Part shown: positions 24,950 to 37,120 of the stretch, in pieces
Layout of the letters: each line of letters begins with the position of its first letter
How positions within the stretch are numbered: the stretch's first letter is position 1
DNA from: Viscum album
Taxonomy: Eukaryota; Streptophyta; Magnoliopsida; Santalales; Viscaceae
DNA length: 64,000 bases
Direction of reading: 5' to 3'
NCBI GenBank assembly: GCA_963277665.1
Contig: OY728143.1
Location: 230,569,591 to 230,633,590 of the forward strand
Notes under the pieces: generated by a model
The model's input: only the letters and a program-made list of their open reading frames with translations
Told to the model about the DNA's origin: nothing
Databases searched by the model: none
Translations under genes and position numbers: made by a program

Positions 24950-26352
24950 ATTAAAGTGGAATAGAATGAATACGTAGAGCTAGAAAATCTGAGATATGTT
25001 CCTGAATTCAGCCTTTATTGTGATGTAATGACATGGTTCAGGAACCAGGATTTTATTTATCACATACCATAATTAAAGAAGGAGCTATTGGATGAGGCGA
25101 AAAGTTCATAATTCTGTATTCACCCTAAAAGGACAATGATGTAATGGGTTCTGAAAGAGTACATCAGGTGGGATGTAATTAAATGATATGTCTCCAAATA
25201 TTCCTCTCGATTCATGGTTTTTCCAAAACTTAAGGATGAGAGATCAAAGTCGATGGGTATGATAAAACCATTAACCACACCAGAATGGAAATCGAAAAAC
25301 CTCACTATGAAATTTTTCACCGGACTTCCCAAAATATCCAAAGTAAGTAATGTTATCTGGGTTATAGTTGATCATCATAAAAAGTTGACAAACATCATTT
25401 ATACTAGAGATGATTTCTCTCTTGATCATGTTTCCAGGATATATGTAAAGGAAGTGGTAAGATTTCATGGAGTACCACATTCCATTATATTTTATTGGGG
25501 TCTGAGATTTACCTCGATGTTTTGGAGAAGACTTCAGTATGATCATGATATAGAGTTATGTTTTAGTAAGTCATATCATCCTCAGACAGACTATCAGTCT
25601 AAGAGGACAATTCAAACTCTAGAAGACATGTTGATAACTTTCCTTATGGATTTCAATGGTTGTTTGGATAATCAACTACCATTGGTGTAATTTTCATACA
25701 ATAATAGCTTTCACTCCAATATTCAAATGGATACTTAAGTAGACATCAATGAGAATAAGGGTAGAACTACAACATTATTGGATGAAGTTAGTGAAGGAAA
25801 GAAATTAGGAATTATTATTGTTGATGAAATGGTAGAAAAGGTTAGATATATTCAACAACACAAAAGAGCAGCTCATAGTCGACAGTAAAGATATACTAGA
25901 AACTGAAGAAAAGTCTCAGAGATTGAAGTGGGTGATAAGGTGTTTTTACGAATATCTCTCTGGAATAGAGTAATAAGGTTTTGAACGAAGGGAAAGATGA
26001 GTCCTAGGTATATCGGTCCTTTGGAAATTCTAGATCTTGTTGGGAACATTGCTTACTGATTGGTGTTTCCACCAAATCTCTATCTTGATCATGATTTTTT
26101 CCATGTATCTCTCTTCAGAAAGTACATTCCTGATCCTTCACATGTACAATGCTTAGAAGTCGTACATCTAGGGAATGATCTTTTTTTGAAGAATAACATA
26201 TAGAGATTCTCGATCGTAGGAAAAACATTCTACGAAACATGACCGCTTGTTTGGATAATGTTTTATAGAGGAAGAACATATTTGATGAAGCTCCATGGGA
26301 ACATGAGGATGTTATGTGGGAGATGTATCCTCATCTGTTTGTTTCCAAGTGA
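24950..26352 (+). pseudogene. Element 2 integrase and chromodomain-like end, degenerate
   Basis: The central segment is open at 25214-25690 (158 codons). Its three catalytic positions are all changed: Lys for the first Asp (codon 25310), Tyr for the second Asp (residue 94) and Lys for the Glu (residue 130). Residues 94 and 130 are 36 apart, which is DD35E spacing, so the assignment is secure. The C-terminal domain follows in broken frames (VGDKVFLRIS, GPLEILDLVG, FFHVSLFRKYIPDP). The end, DEAPWEHEDV and YPHLF with a stop near 26352, matches the family's chromodomain tail. Confidence 0.87.
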
Positions 26353-26376
26353 TGAATTTCAATGTTGAAATTCAGT

Positions 26377-26391
26377 TTAAAGGGGGTAGAA
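26377..26391 (+). other. Polypurine tract of Element 2
   Basis: TTTAAAGGGGGTAGA directly before the LTR start at 26392. It is a textbook plus-strand primer tract, well preserved although the genes are not. Confidence 0.85.
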
Positions 26392-28250
26392 TGTAACACC
26401 CATATGTTTTTTATGAAATATTTTCATAAAATAATTTTTAATCATCAGTATCTTTCTTTGCACGCAATAATGAGATTAAATGAACGACAAGATTGCCTTA
26501 TTATAAAATTATTGTTTTATCCTACTCGTTAAATTATCATAAATGATTATAACTAACATATGAAAATATTTTATGAATTATTTGGCTATCAATTATTTAT
26601 GAAAAAAATATAAATTATATATATTTAATTTTCATGGAATTACATATGGTAATGAAATTAATTAGATATATATGTGTTATATATTTAATAAAATAATTTT
26701 TTATATTCATCCAAGGGACACTTTAGTCATAGGTTATTAATAAAACCTTATTTGATGTATAAAAAGTTATTTTTAAATGCTAATTTTACCTCATTGAATG
26801 TTGAACCCAATTTAAATTAAGATTTTTACATATTTAGAATTTTTATATGAATAAATTAACATTTTTTATGTGAGATATATAAAATTTTCTTTAGATAAAT
26901 AACTGTAATTTTTTTGATAACATTCATATTTTGATGAATAGTAAAAATACCCTAATTTTTAATTTAAAAAACTTTTTATTTAGATAATTTATATGGTTAA
27001 ATTATAGAATTTAATGGTTTAAAATTATAAGCTTAATATATTCTTATCATTCAATTTTATTTATTTCATTATCATTAATATTACATAGAATTCATATGTA
27101 AAAACATTTCCATCATTTCCAATGTTTTTACATTGAAAACTATTTTCTCAACAACGTCATTAATTTTAAATAATTACAACAACATCTGTGTTTCAAATTT
27201 TGAAATATTGATTTATTATCAAGAATTTGTTGGTCAAAATTATGTTAATAGGATACTTTTATTTTTGGGTATTATGAACTGAAAATTCCGTAATTATCTT
27301 TATTTCTATAGTTAAAGGTAAATCAGGTAATTAAGGGTGAAAATAATGTTATAAAATTACCTCAACACATTAAAAAATATTATTGGATGAATAAATTCGA
27401 CCATTATTTTATATATTTGGAAATGGAATAACTTTATGGCCACTTATTTATGAATATGACATGAATGAAATAAAAACCGATGAATGTGAAAAGATGTCTC
27501 AAAATCATTTTATATAAGTATACTAATTTTAATATATGGATAAATATGATATAGAATCAACTATAGATCATCTATGGAAAGATAAATGAATTACCTATAT
27601 ATTAAAAATTAGATTATAATTTTTATAGATTAAATAATTCCCATTAATGATGACACAATAATAATGTAGAAAATATTTTATTAATATAAATATAATATAA
27701 ATAGTTTTAAAAATAGTAAACAATTTCATATAAACTAATAAATGTGATAAAATATTTTTTTAGTAGAATATGACATTTTAGGTGTTAATTAAATATTTTT
27801 TTAAAATTTATATTCGGTATTGATTTTATTTAATGTCAAATAAATGAATTGACTCAAAATGGAAAGTATAGAAATTATATAAAAATTGAATTTTTAAATT
27901 TCTTTTAAAAATCATGAAAATATTTAAAAATTACTAAGAGAAAATTATGAGGAATAAAATTTCAAAATATCAATTTATTGTCAATTAAAACCATATAAGT
28001 GAATATTTTAAACCAATAAATATTTAGAATTTTATTACAACAATTAAAATTACATAGAATAAATATGTGTTAATTAATATGATACTACACAAATTTACAT
28101 AAAAACTTTTCTAAAATTTATTTGAGGAGAATATTACAATCTTATATCATCAAATACATAAAATTGGGACTTTTAAGTAGATTTAAGGTGGGGTTTATTT
28201 TATTATAAATTAATATTTTTTAGGTTTCCAAAAGTGCCCCTCACTTTAAT

Positions 28251-28258
28251 TATAAAAG
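28251..28258 (+). promoter_or_regulatory. TATA box of Element 2 LTR
   Basis: TATAAAAG at the position equivalent to the Element 1 boxes, again about 180 bp upstream of a splice-donor-like GAGGTAAT. Confidence 0.65.
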
Positions 28259-28590
28259 TGCACATCCTCTCTCACCTATTGACTTAATTATAAGCCTTAA
28301 AGCTCATCCACCCCCACCTATATTCCTTCTAAAATCCCTTATTTTGATTCTAGATGTTCTTGTATTCTTAAAAGTCCAACTCTAGTGTCTTAAGAGGAAA
28401 TTTTAAGGAGTTACGTCAAGAAAGAGGTAATATCTTCAACCGATTCTAATTTCATTCTTCTTCTAATTCCTATTCATTAGTTATCCCATTATAATGTAAT
28501 AACATAAGTATCACTAATATACATATTTTTTAATATAAAAATGAAACATCCATATTTCATCTTCTATCAATCCTATGAAAAACGAAAACA

Positions 28591-28822
28591 CCGCATGTGC
28601 GTACATACGACTTATCGTCTCAACACCGCAGTGTAATCTATTTTTCACCACCACCTTGCAAGGATTGGTATAATGGTGTGAATAATAACTATATATTATT
28701 ATTACAAAATGATACTAATTATACGATACTGTATGCCATCTCCTTCAATACGATTGAATTATTATGGGAACAATATCGTCACTCTAGCGTACGTATGGAT
28801 TACCGTCTCTATGGTGCGATAT
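28591..28822 (+). promoter_or_regulatory. Pair of CGTACG islands, Element 2 LTR
   Basis: Two GC-rich blocks, 28591-28632 (GTGCGTACATACGAC, then TATCGTCT) and 28776-28822 (AGCGTACGTATGGA, then TACCGTCT), about 190 bp apart as in Element 1. The flanking sequence has diverged much more than these blocks. Confidence 0.5.
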
Positions 28823-30448
28823 GATTTGTTCTAAATAATCTTCATTAAACAATGATTATATAAATTAATTGAGTGAATAAATATGATATATATTATACTA
28901 ATAAAGATATTTTAATTATATAACTATAAACTAAAAATAATAATATGAATTTATCTGATAAAACATGCGTAAGAACCTAAATCAGTTAAAACCCGAATAA
29001 CGAGTAACAATGAAATGTAACTAATAAATAAATAAAAATATGGTCATATATTTTATCATAGAAATTATTATGATTATGGTAAAAATCACAAACATTATTT
29101 AAATCATTAAACCACATGTTTGGATACATATAGAGGATATCAGACCTAAGTTAAGGGATAAATTTACACATATCATTTTTATCTAAGAGTGTTTATTCAT
29201 AAGTATTTACAAGGAGTTATTTATCATCCAAATCCATGTTTCTTATATATGTATTTCAAAATATTCTTTATATCCTTTAATAATTGTTCAAAATAAATTT
29301 TACACATTGGTATATTATTACAAAATGGTATTAATGGAATCCTTTTTTTCAGTACGAGGTACTTTCTGTGTTTTATGGCAAAAGAATGAGAAGAATGTTT
29401 TGTTTACTTGTATAACATGAATAGATTTTTATCCTTTTATAATTCATTATTTCCTTGAAGCATCCACTACATTCTTACAAGTTATTTTTCACAAAAAAAT
29501 TATTTCTTCTAAAATAATGATATATTTTGAAGAAGAAAAACATTTTTGAAAAAGAAAATATATATTCCTCCGGAATGATGATCAACTATTTTATCAAAAT
29601 ATATTCCATCTATGATTACATATGTTTATTTTTATATCCCTATAATTAAATTTATTGGATCATTTAAATTAAGAAATTATTTATTTTAAAACTATATATG
29701 GATTACATAATGATGGAATGATGTTTAGGAAAACCATTTTAGTTCATGGGTTATGCTATAGTAAATGTTTTTATGTTTTTGTGGCACATGTATGAACAGT
29801 TCCATTATGAGATGGGTGGGACCTATATATCCTCCCAATTAATTGGGTAATGTCTTATATCACATGGTATATAAATGGATGGAATAGAAATTAAATATGG
29901 TTCAGTAATACAACGATGGACTGAGGATTGAACTTGGATCACAAATGTACTTTTTCCGCTATAATGGTCTAGGCAATAAGAATTGATTAATTTCAAATGA
30001 TTTTCTATAATTATGTGTGAATGACACCTAATTTTTTGTATTCTTTTATAAATATTGGGATTACATTTCACTTTTATGATTTATCTCATGGCATGTAATT
30101 TTGATCATTTATATGCAGGATAATATTTTCAAATGTTATGTTCTTATGAGTACGATATGATTGATATTTCTTTAGTTTACCCTTTTTGAGATTTTGAGCT
30201 CACCCGTTCATATGTTTCTTGTCCCTAGGTAATTAAGAAGGGTATTAAGTATGATATTCCAAAAAATAGTCTAGTTATAAAGATATAAATGGGGGACATT
30301 GTAGATTTTTTATGAACTGGTTGTTTATGTGTCCCAGTTTCAAAATACACTATACTTATACGTTCTTGTCAAGGTTTTGTTATATGTTGAAATGAATATA
30401 CTTAAATTATAATGTAATATCGTTGTTTCTAATATATGGGTCACTATA

Positions 30449-31995
30449 ATGGCCCCATAATTGTTCATATATTTTTTTTCTTATTTATACCTATCGATGC
30501 CTTAAGGGTCTATCTAGAACATGCCCCCACCCATGTCTTCCAGTCCAAATCATTACTTGTATATTGAATGATTGATTTAATAAGATATTATTTAAATAAA
30601 AGTGACTCATAACACTTTGAAATATTTGAATCAACCAACCCATAAAAGAAAAATAATATCAAATGAAACATATAGTTCTATTTAAATATCATTACAATTT
30701 TAATGAGTAAAACACCCATTAATTATTACATGTTTAGTGTTAACGAATTACATTGTTTTGAGGTTAAGTATGTATATAAATCCTCAATCAATGTTCTCAT
30801 ATTTACACAAAATGGAATGTAGGAAAGTGTATGTTATTTAAAAATTATAGAATAATGAATAAATAATAAATACCATATATATCATATAAATTTTTTTTTC
30901 CATCATAAATCCCATTAATGAGATGCGTCAGTGTAAAAAATGATCAACATCATTTCATGATGTAGTAGTTTGTCACACACACACAAAATGGTAAGTTCAT
31001 AACCCATTTGATGGAAGTGTGTGTATGTTTAGGAAGAAGACATAATATTAAAACCTTTCAGTATATTTATGACATTAATGTTATTTTATAAACATGAAAT
31101 AATACCAAATGAATGAATGGGGAATGAAATAAAACTAAAAATATCGTTGAATAAACTTACCTCATTTTCAGGTAATTTTTTTTATTATACCAAAATAATT
31201 ACTTTGATATATTTATTCCCAATTTGTGGATTATAGGTTGAGGGAAAAGATATTCTGAGAATATTCTTACTAGTTTTTCTGAACCCAAATAGGTTTTGAT
31301 GTTTAAATTAATGAGTTGAAGATGCTCATTTTATAATAGTGGTGAGGAGTAATCTTATAAATCATTTAAAATTTATATTAACATATTTTAATTATATCAT
31401 ACAAATGGATATAAAGTTAGTTATTTAAAATATACGATGTGGATGTATATAAATCCTATCAAAAAACATTATAAAAGTTTTTATTATTTTTATATCATTA
31501 TATTTTTGTCTTAACTGTTATTTGACCATTTTAACTCATACCATGATATCATATAAGTTACACATTAAGGTTTAATAAAATTATAATAAAATTCCAAATG
31601 GATAATAATTTAATTTTTTATGATACATTTAACTTCATCCCAACACGTTTTGTGAATTTTATGATTTTATTAACTGTATATTATATAATAACATATTTTT
31701 TATTTTTAAACTACAATAGGTTCAATTTTTTCACTATTCATTACGTCAATTTTTTAAAAATATCATTGAAATATTATATTTTTTATAAAATATTTTAAAT
31801 AATCACAAATATGTCAAATTAAACTATAGAACTATTATATGACATTAATTATGTCATATTATATTTATTAGAATATTACTGATATCATTTATTTGATTCA
31901 TCAATTAATTAAACATTTACTTCATCATCATTGTTTCACCATTTTATGTAATTATATTATCACTAAAAATTATAAATAATTTAACATGATGTATA
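30449..31995 (-). repeat. Element 4 3' LTR, distal part
   Basis: Homologous, in the same orientation, to about 60500-62005 of the other Element 4 LTR. Matching landmarks include the block around GGAAGTGTGTGTAT (31013 and 61022), TACCTCATTTT (31159 and 61166), and TATTATCACTAAAA (31954 and 61960). Homology stops at 31995/31996, where Element 3 starts, and resumes at 56607. The part equal to the last 0.6 kb of the LTR is absent at the left edge. A short CA run lies at 30974-30985. Confidence 0.82.
31991..31995. repeat. Left target-site duplication of Element 3
   Basis: GTATA, repeated at 56602-56606. The flanking four bases TAAT also match by chance or shared ends, but the LTR alignment places the boundary here. 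Confidence 0.8.
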
Positions 31996-33020
31996 TAATT
32001 CGGAAGCCTTTGGCGGAGAGCACACATCCATCTTATTGGGGGATGGAAGCACTATTTTTTGCCCTGTATTCCCGCTTTCCAAAGGTGGGCGGTATTCTTT
32101 CCTTGTTCAGAGATGTCTACTCCTTGATCGAAACAGGTTGATGGGATGTCTGTTCTTCCTTATGTGGATTCTTCCTCGTAACTCATCACCTAGTTTAAGA
32201 ATCCCTTGTATATTTATTATTTTGTTCGTGAAACTCTTCCCAGCTCCATATCTTCATGGATGCTAGTTAATTACATAGCTTCTGTCGGGACATTCCAAAG
32301 GGTCTAGTCTGGGCAGTGACCTTCGGTCAGGGGAGTAGTCACGTTGGACATCACTGGGATGTCTGGATGCTCGTAAAATGGCGTGTCAAGGTTTCTTACC
32401 CTTATTTTAGTGCTTCTTAAAGGAGCGGAAGCCCGAGGCATCCCACATCGAATGCAGGGATTCATATTCCATAGGCATGTATCTGAGTTTTTCCTATTCT
32501 TCCCATGATTAACATAGGGTATGTCGTGAGTATAACATCTAGCGAAGATGGATCAGACTGGTCAGAAAACTAATCAAAGCGGATCATATGGGCACACCCC
32601 CTTGAGGGAACACTGATGTTTGGGCCAACGTTTGGTCAAATTCCAAGTATTTATTGAGGTGAATGGCGAATGAGGTGGAATGATCCCATGGGGATGTGGC
32701 GGCCCAGGTATGAATCAGGATAGACGATGAAAGGTTTAATTAAATAGGTGGAGAATGATATGGAGTCGACCCGAGGACGATGATTATGTTACGCTTGAGT
32801 CTTGAAGAGTCCTCCTACATATACCCATTGTAGGGAATCAATGTCCACGTAGTTCGGTCGGATGATGGCTTACCACTGATTCAGGATTTTAGGAGCATAT
32901 CGATGGATGGTGGATTGCAATGTCTTACTTCTAACTGGGGTCACAACGACATACCTCTAGATGGGTTCGTAATAGCTTACCGTTGGATGGGGTCACAATG
33001 GCTTACCACGTGATGAGGTT

Positions 33021-33690
33021 GAACCTCAAGGAGGCTTCTTACGTACCTTATCTAGGAGACAAGGATCAAACACACGTTGTTTCCATGGATAGGGGTTGGT
33101 GAACCAATTTTGAGGAGGACATAGGGACCAATGGTTGTTGGGAATGAACCTCAGGGAGGTGTCCTACGTACCTTTCCTCGGCAAGGATCGAATTTCACAT
33201 AGTTCTGGTGGGTGAAACGGCTTACTGCTGCCTGGGGGAACAACCCCTTACCACTTATTGAGGTCCCCAGTTTAACATCATGTAGGAAGGGGATGAACTG
33301 ACATGAATGGGGAACCTGGGGCCCATGATAGATGGTGGGCTTGAACCTCAGGGAGGCATCCTACAGACCTTGCCATGGCAAGGATCAATGTCCACATAGT
33401 TCAGGATGGGTTTGGTGAACCAATGTGATGATGGTCGGGACAAATAGGTGGTGGGGATGAGCCTCAGGGAGGAATCCTACCAACCTTTCCTTGGCAAGGA
33501 TCAATGTACTCGTAGTTTAGGATGGGTTTGTGAACCGATGTGAAGATGGTCGGGAACAATGGTTGTTGGTCTTGATCCTCAGGAAGGTTTCCTATGTACC
33601 CCGCCTTGGAATGGTTCAAAGACCATGTAGTACATGTTAGGTGTGGGGATTACACTGAAGGCTGCCTGGAAAGATGTCATGGTCAATGCT
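33021..33690 (-). repeat. About 115-bp degenerate tandem repeats in Element 3 LTR
   Basis: On the plus strand the unit begins GAACCTCAGGGAGG and continues with CCTACGTACC, GGCAAGGATCAATGT, CCACGTAGTTCAGGATGGG and GGTGAACCGATGTGA. Unit starts at about 33021, 33145, 33343, 33459 and 33574 give spacings of 124, 198, 116 and 115 bp. The same array is in the right LTR (54200-54850), so it predates insertion. Confidence 0.75.
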
Positions 33691-33786
33691 TTCTCTAATC
33701 CCAAGTGATTCATGCTTGGTGTGAGAAACAAAAGGCTGTGAAGACTTGATTATCACGTCGCGAAAGGTGCGTCCATGAAAAGTAGA

Positions 33787-33925
33787 GTGCGGCTTACACA
33801 TGGTTATCAGCCCAAAGAGGAAACATGGGATTACGCGTGGTTAGCAGTCCAAAGAAGAAAAGGGGATTACGTGTGGTTAGCAACCCAGGGATATTGGGAC
33901 TTACATAATGATGGAGGCCCGTTGG
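33787..33925 (-). repeat. About 47-bp tandem repeats in Element 3 LTR
   Basis: Three imperfect copies of a unit like GGGATTACGCGTGGTTAGCA with a CCAAAGAGGAAA tail. The right LTR has the equivalent at about 54968-55085. Confidence 0.7.
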
Positions 33926-34872
33926 GGACAAAGCCCAACGTGAGAGGGATTTATCACTGAAGAAAGGATGGGTAGGGATGCTACCACCTACCCGAAGGGC
34001 TAGTGGGATTATACCAGAGTGCCTTCCCTTTCACTGCAGACAAAGGCCGTTCCAATAAAGATGATTTCGTTTCATGTGAGGAATGATCTCAATCTCCTAG
34101 AGACCAGTGAGCGTAGAGAATGTCTAATACAAGGCACACCATGTGAGAGGCACCGTTTGAGGTCACAGTTTAACGTCACGTGCTGAGGATGATGATGCTT
34201 GGTAGTTTAACATCATGCAGCTAAGAAAAAGTGGGTATGTTCTACACCCCTAAGACTTACCTCCCCGGCACCTCAACACCTTGGTGAAGAGAAGAGACAT
34301 GCAACGTCGTGGACATGAATCATATGGATTTGGACGAGGGTTAATCTCGACTAGTCTCATGGGAAGGCAGAACCCGGGGTGACCTATCATTAAAAATCCC
34401 GCACCTAAAGGCCATATTTTGTGTGCAGGAGAGGTGGATTTCTCACAGGGGAGACTGTTAAGATTATTCAGTCTTTTGAATTTGAAGGGGTGACCTACAA
34501 TTAATAGGTGCTCGGGGTCACCCAATCCACATAGAAATAGGTCCGTAAGAAAGTTGGTGCACCAAGGTCAGCAGCGTGAAATATCATCTGTGTGGGGGTG
34601 GCACGCACAAATTTCCACACCTGTAGTTGGTAGTGCCAAAGTTCCTCTACCTGCGCAGATGCCTCCACGCGGTGCAGTAGTTTTCGCAGAGGCTTGAAAA
34701 ACTTTTTCGGATCCCACAGGTTTTTGAATGGGAGATATTCTTTTTTGCGCTCACCTGATATTTTCTCACGCGGTCCTACTTGGCCCCTAGAATGGATCTC
34801 GAGATCCAAATATGTCTTTATTTTGTCGCGCCAAAACATCCTTATGCCCAAAATCATTTATCGTTGTCTACA

Positions 34873-34884
34873 AAGTCCCCCCAT
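34873..34884 (-). other. Polypurine tract of Element 3
   Basis: The minus strand reads ATGGGGGGACTT immediately before the LTR start TGTAGACAACG. Position and composition are those of a plus-strand primer tract and set the element's orientation together with the PBS at the other side. Confidence 0.8.
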
Positions 34885-34962
34885 AGAATAGGATCGGAGA
34901 GGGGATGAAAAGGTCAGATTTCAAGGGAATAATTGAGACACATAACATCCTGGAGTCTGTGC

Positions 34963-35070
34963 ATGAAAAACCCACAGATATGTGTAAAACTAGGAAGTGG
35001 CGAGCAAATCCCTTATGTGCACATGAAAACCCTACAGATGTGTTAAAATTCAGAAAGTGGTGCATGAATA
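34963..35070 (+). repeat. 59-bp direct duplication
   Basis: Two neighbouring imperfect copies, each with CATGAAAA, CC(C/T)ACAGAT(A/G)TGT and a GAAAGTGG-like end, at about 34963-35012 and 35022-35070. They precede the antisense ORF and follow the polypurine tract. Confidence 0.65.
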
Positions 35071-36797
35071 TCTTCTCACACATGAGAAAGTCCAGCTATG
35101 CACCTATAAAAACCCTCACGGGTCCCTCGGTCCGTATAGCATTTTCTCACATAATAAGTCCAGAGCACTCACGGGTGAAAAACTACCCATGTATTGGGCG
35201 GAAAACCACTTCGGTTTGACATAACTCCTCGAGTACATCCATCAGTTGATGTGGAAACTCGAGGTTTTTCGCTCCAGTACCTCTATTTTTCACGCCAACT
35301 CATGAGATTCGAGACCCGAACATCAGGTACACCGGATTTCATGTAACCTTCTTGAGTGGGTGGCTCCTACATGTGAGGGACACAAGGATGAGAGTTCATC
35401 TAGCGAACTTGGTGATGGCTTGCATTATGGCCGCTAATCAGAAGGTCAATCTGTGAGTCCCTATGTTTGGCTACTTGTACGCGGTTCTATGGCACATTTC
35501 AACAGGGGGTCACTGAGGAGGAGCTATGGTGCCTTTCAGATCATTCGTGGCTGGGTCACAACACATTGTATCTGGTATTGCTTTCCGAACATCATTCGTC
35601 CTCTGGGTAACGGCCTGCGACCTTCCTTGCTGAACATTTCCAGGTTCATACCGTTGATGCTCAACGAGGAGGGGATACAGATCAGAATCGAAAATCATAC
35701 CAACTTCTCTTTTAGCTCATTCCCCACCCCAACTGGCCAAATGATAGACAATGTCCTAGGCTCATTATAGAAAAGGGAATACATCCAGGGAATCATACGT
35801 GGGGTGCTTGTGGCATGAGTTTATGGGAAGATCCTTTGTGTGCCATACATGCTTTCAAGATTCTCCAAGAAGTTTGGATGCCTCCAGAGGGTGAAGAAGA
35901 ATGTGTATGCAGATGTCCAGGAGGAGAGTTATCCATGCGTTCTTCCCCAAATTTGGCTGATGTTCACAGACCACATCTCTAGCGATGCCATTACCTTTCC
36001 CCCACTAGAGTCGATGCTGGTATCTCGACAGAATATTCTGAACATTGCATTGTTGCATACCCTAAGGGGATTTTGTTGAATCGATTCTAGCAGTTCTAGG
36101 TAGCTGGTGAAGAACCTGGGTAGTGAGAGAGAAGACATGGAGCTGTTGGGAGGTAAGGTCGGAAGCAAGTTGGGAAACTGGGCCCAGACAGGTTGAGACT
36201 ATAGTTGCAGGAATGTCTTATGGCATGGTCGTGCCTTCGACTCCCAGGGGTGGAGGGGCTCACGGAGTGGTCAGGGAACATCCCGGGAAGCAAATAATAT
36301 ATCTTCCTCAAACATCCAATGATATAATCTTTCCCAATCTATGGTCGGCCTGGTTGACCTTACGGCAGTTGATGGATGTCAAATCCCTCTGGAGAAAGAC
36401 AATACGAGACGAAATCTGACTGCCAGAGATCTGACTCATCCAGGTTGATGAAAGGGTAAACATCAATTGTCGGGATGCGTACTTGGTGTCCATGGATGTG
36501 TATTCACATTAGTGAGCTTGGAATGAGGAACCACCCCTTTTCGTGAAGGTAATTCTCGTCCAAGAGCGTGATCCAGACAAGATGCCGCCTGAGGATGATA
36601 ACAACGCCGAGGACCTGGAGGTAAGTGAGAATGAAGAGAAGGTGGTGGAAGGATAAGGTGAATGAGAAGAGGAAGTAGGAGGAGAAGGAGAAGGGGAGTT
36701 CGAAGGTGTAGGGTCTCAAGGGATGTCCCACCATGGGTTCCTTCGAGGGAGTGGTGAGATAATTGACTTTGATCTAGACATAACTGGGCAACATGAG

Positions 36798-36878
36798 GTA
36801 TGTCTTAGACATTATCTTTCATTCCCCCCTTAATTTTTTTCTTTGTAACCCTCAATCAGATCTCTTTATTCTACTCAG
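36798..36878 (+). other. Putative intron 1 of the antisense ORF
   Basis: An 81-bp, T-rich segment bounded by CATGAG|GTATGT and TTCTACTCAG|GTGCAT. The upstream acidic frame (GQHE) and the downstream frame (VHTGPAQEALSGG) join in phase after removal. The downstream frame then shifts at a G run near 36914-36918. Confidence 0.55.
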
Positions 36879-37043
36879 GTGCATACTGGCCCTGCTCAAG
36901 AGGCTCTATCCGGAGGGGGTAGGCTCCAATAGAACAAGGTGTGGAGCAGACGCCCATTATTGAGCTAACAAGTGATGAGGGATCCACCACCATGACAGCT
37001 CCTTCGACAATGGGAACTCCAGTGGCCGATCCACTGAGTTCTT

Positions 37044-37120
37044 GTAAGTTTTTTATCACATTGCTGCTATTATGGGCTATTAGAGAAACTAGATAAACAT
37101 GGTATTTATTGTTTGTGTAG
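37044..37120 (+). other. Putative intron 2 of the antisense ORF
   Basis: A 77-bp, T-rich segment bounded by TTCTT|GTAAGTTT and TTTGTGTAG|TAATAAAG. Removing it joins the frame PVADPLSS to the frame of the next open segment (PVAESRPSMRDWM) with only one stop, TAG, near the join. Frame retention supports a real former intron. Confidence 0.6.

Larger units (their letters stand above)
21885..30448 (+). mobile_element. Element 2: 5'-truncated chromovirus-like Ty3/gypsy element
   Basis: About 8.6 kb with gag, protease, RT, RNase H, integrase and chromodomain-like motifs in order, then a polypurine tract and one LTR of 4.06 kb. No 5' LTR or PBS is visible upstream. Protein motifs and LTR landmarks (TGTAACACCC start, TATAAAAG, paired CGTACG islands, splice-like sites) resemble Element 1, so the two belong to one lineage. 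They are clearly different families: LTR length and most third positions differ. The element is more decayed than Element 1; all three integrase catalytic residues are replaced. Confidence 0.88.
26392..30448 (+). repeat. Element 2 3' LTR
   Basis: Starts TGTAACACCC after the polypurine tract and ends near GGGTCACTATA at about 30448, judged by similarity to the Element 1 end. It contains a TATA box (28251-28258), CGTACG islands (28591-28632 and 28776-28822), donor-like AG|GTAATA at 28437 and acceptor-like CCCTAG at 30238. About 190 bp around 29870-30060 have no counterpart in the Element 1 LTRs and may be an insertion. No second copy is present in the window, so the end is less certain than the start. 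Confidence 0.8.
31996..34872 (-). repeat. Element 3 3' LTR (left copy)
   Basis: On the minus strand it starts TGTAGACAACG at 34872 and ends at 31996 (GCTTCCGAATTA, where the other copy ends GCATCGGAAACA). It contains degenerate tandem repeats at 33021-33650 and 33787-33925. Relative to the right LTR it lacks about 550 bp near 34310-34340. Plus-strand stretches that look open here (32036-32266, 33775-33960) match nothing and fall in repeats. Confidence 0.9.

Noticed and set aside
29925..29995. B-box-like sequence on the minus strand in the Element 2 LTR, possibly a SINE
   Set aside because: The A box is poor and the box spacing is about 32 bp. The block is extra relative to Element 1, but ends and target duplication are not visible.
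30440..30452. TATAATGGCCCC read as the minus-strand terminus of the Element 4 LTR, making two LTR ends overlap by four bases
   Set aside because: The Element 4 LTR lacks about 0.6 kb just inside this point, so keeping only the last 12 bases is unlikely. The resemblance is probably chance.
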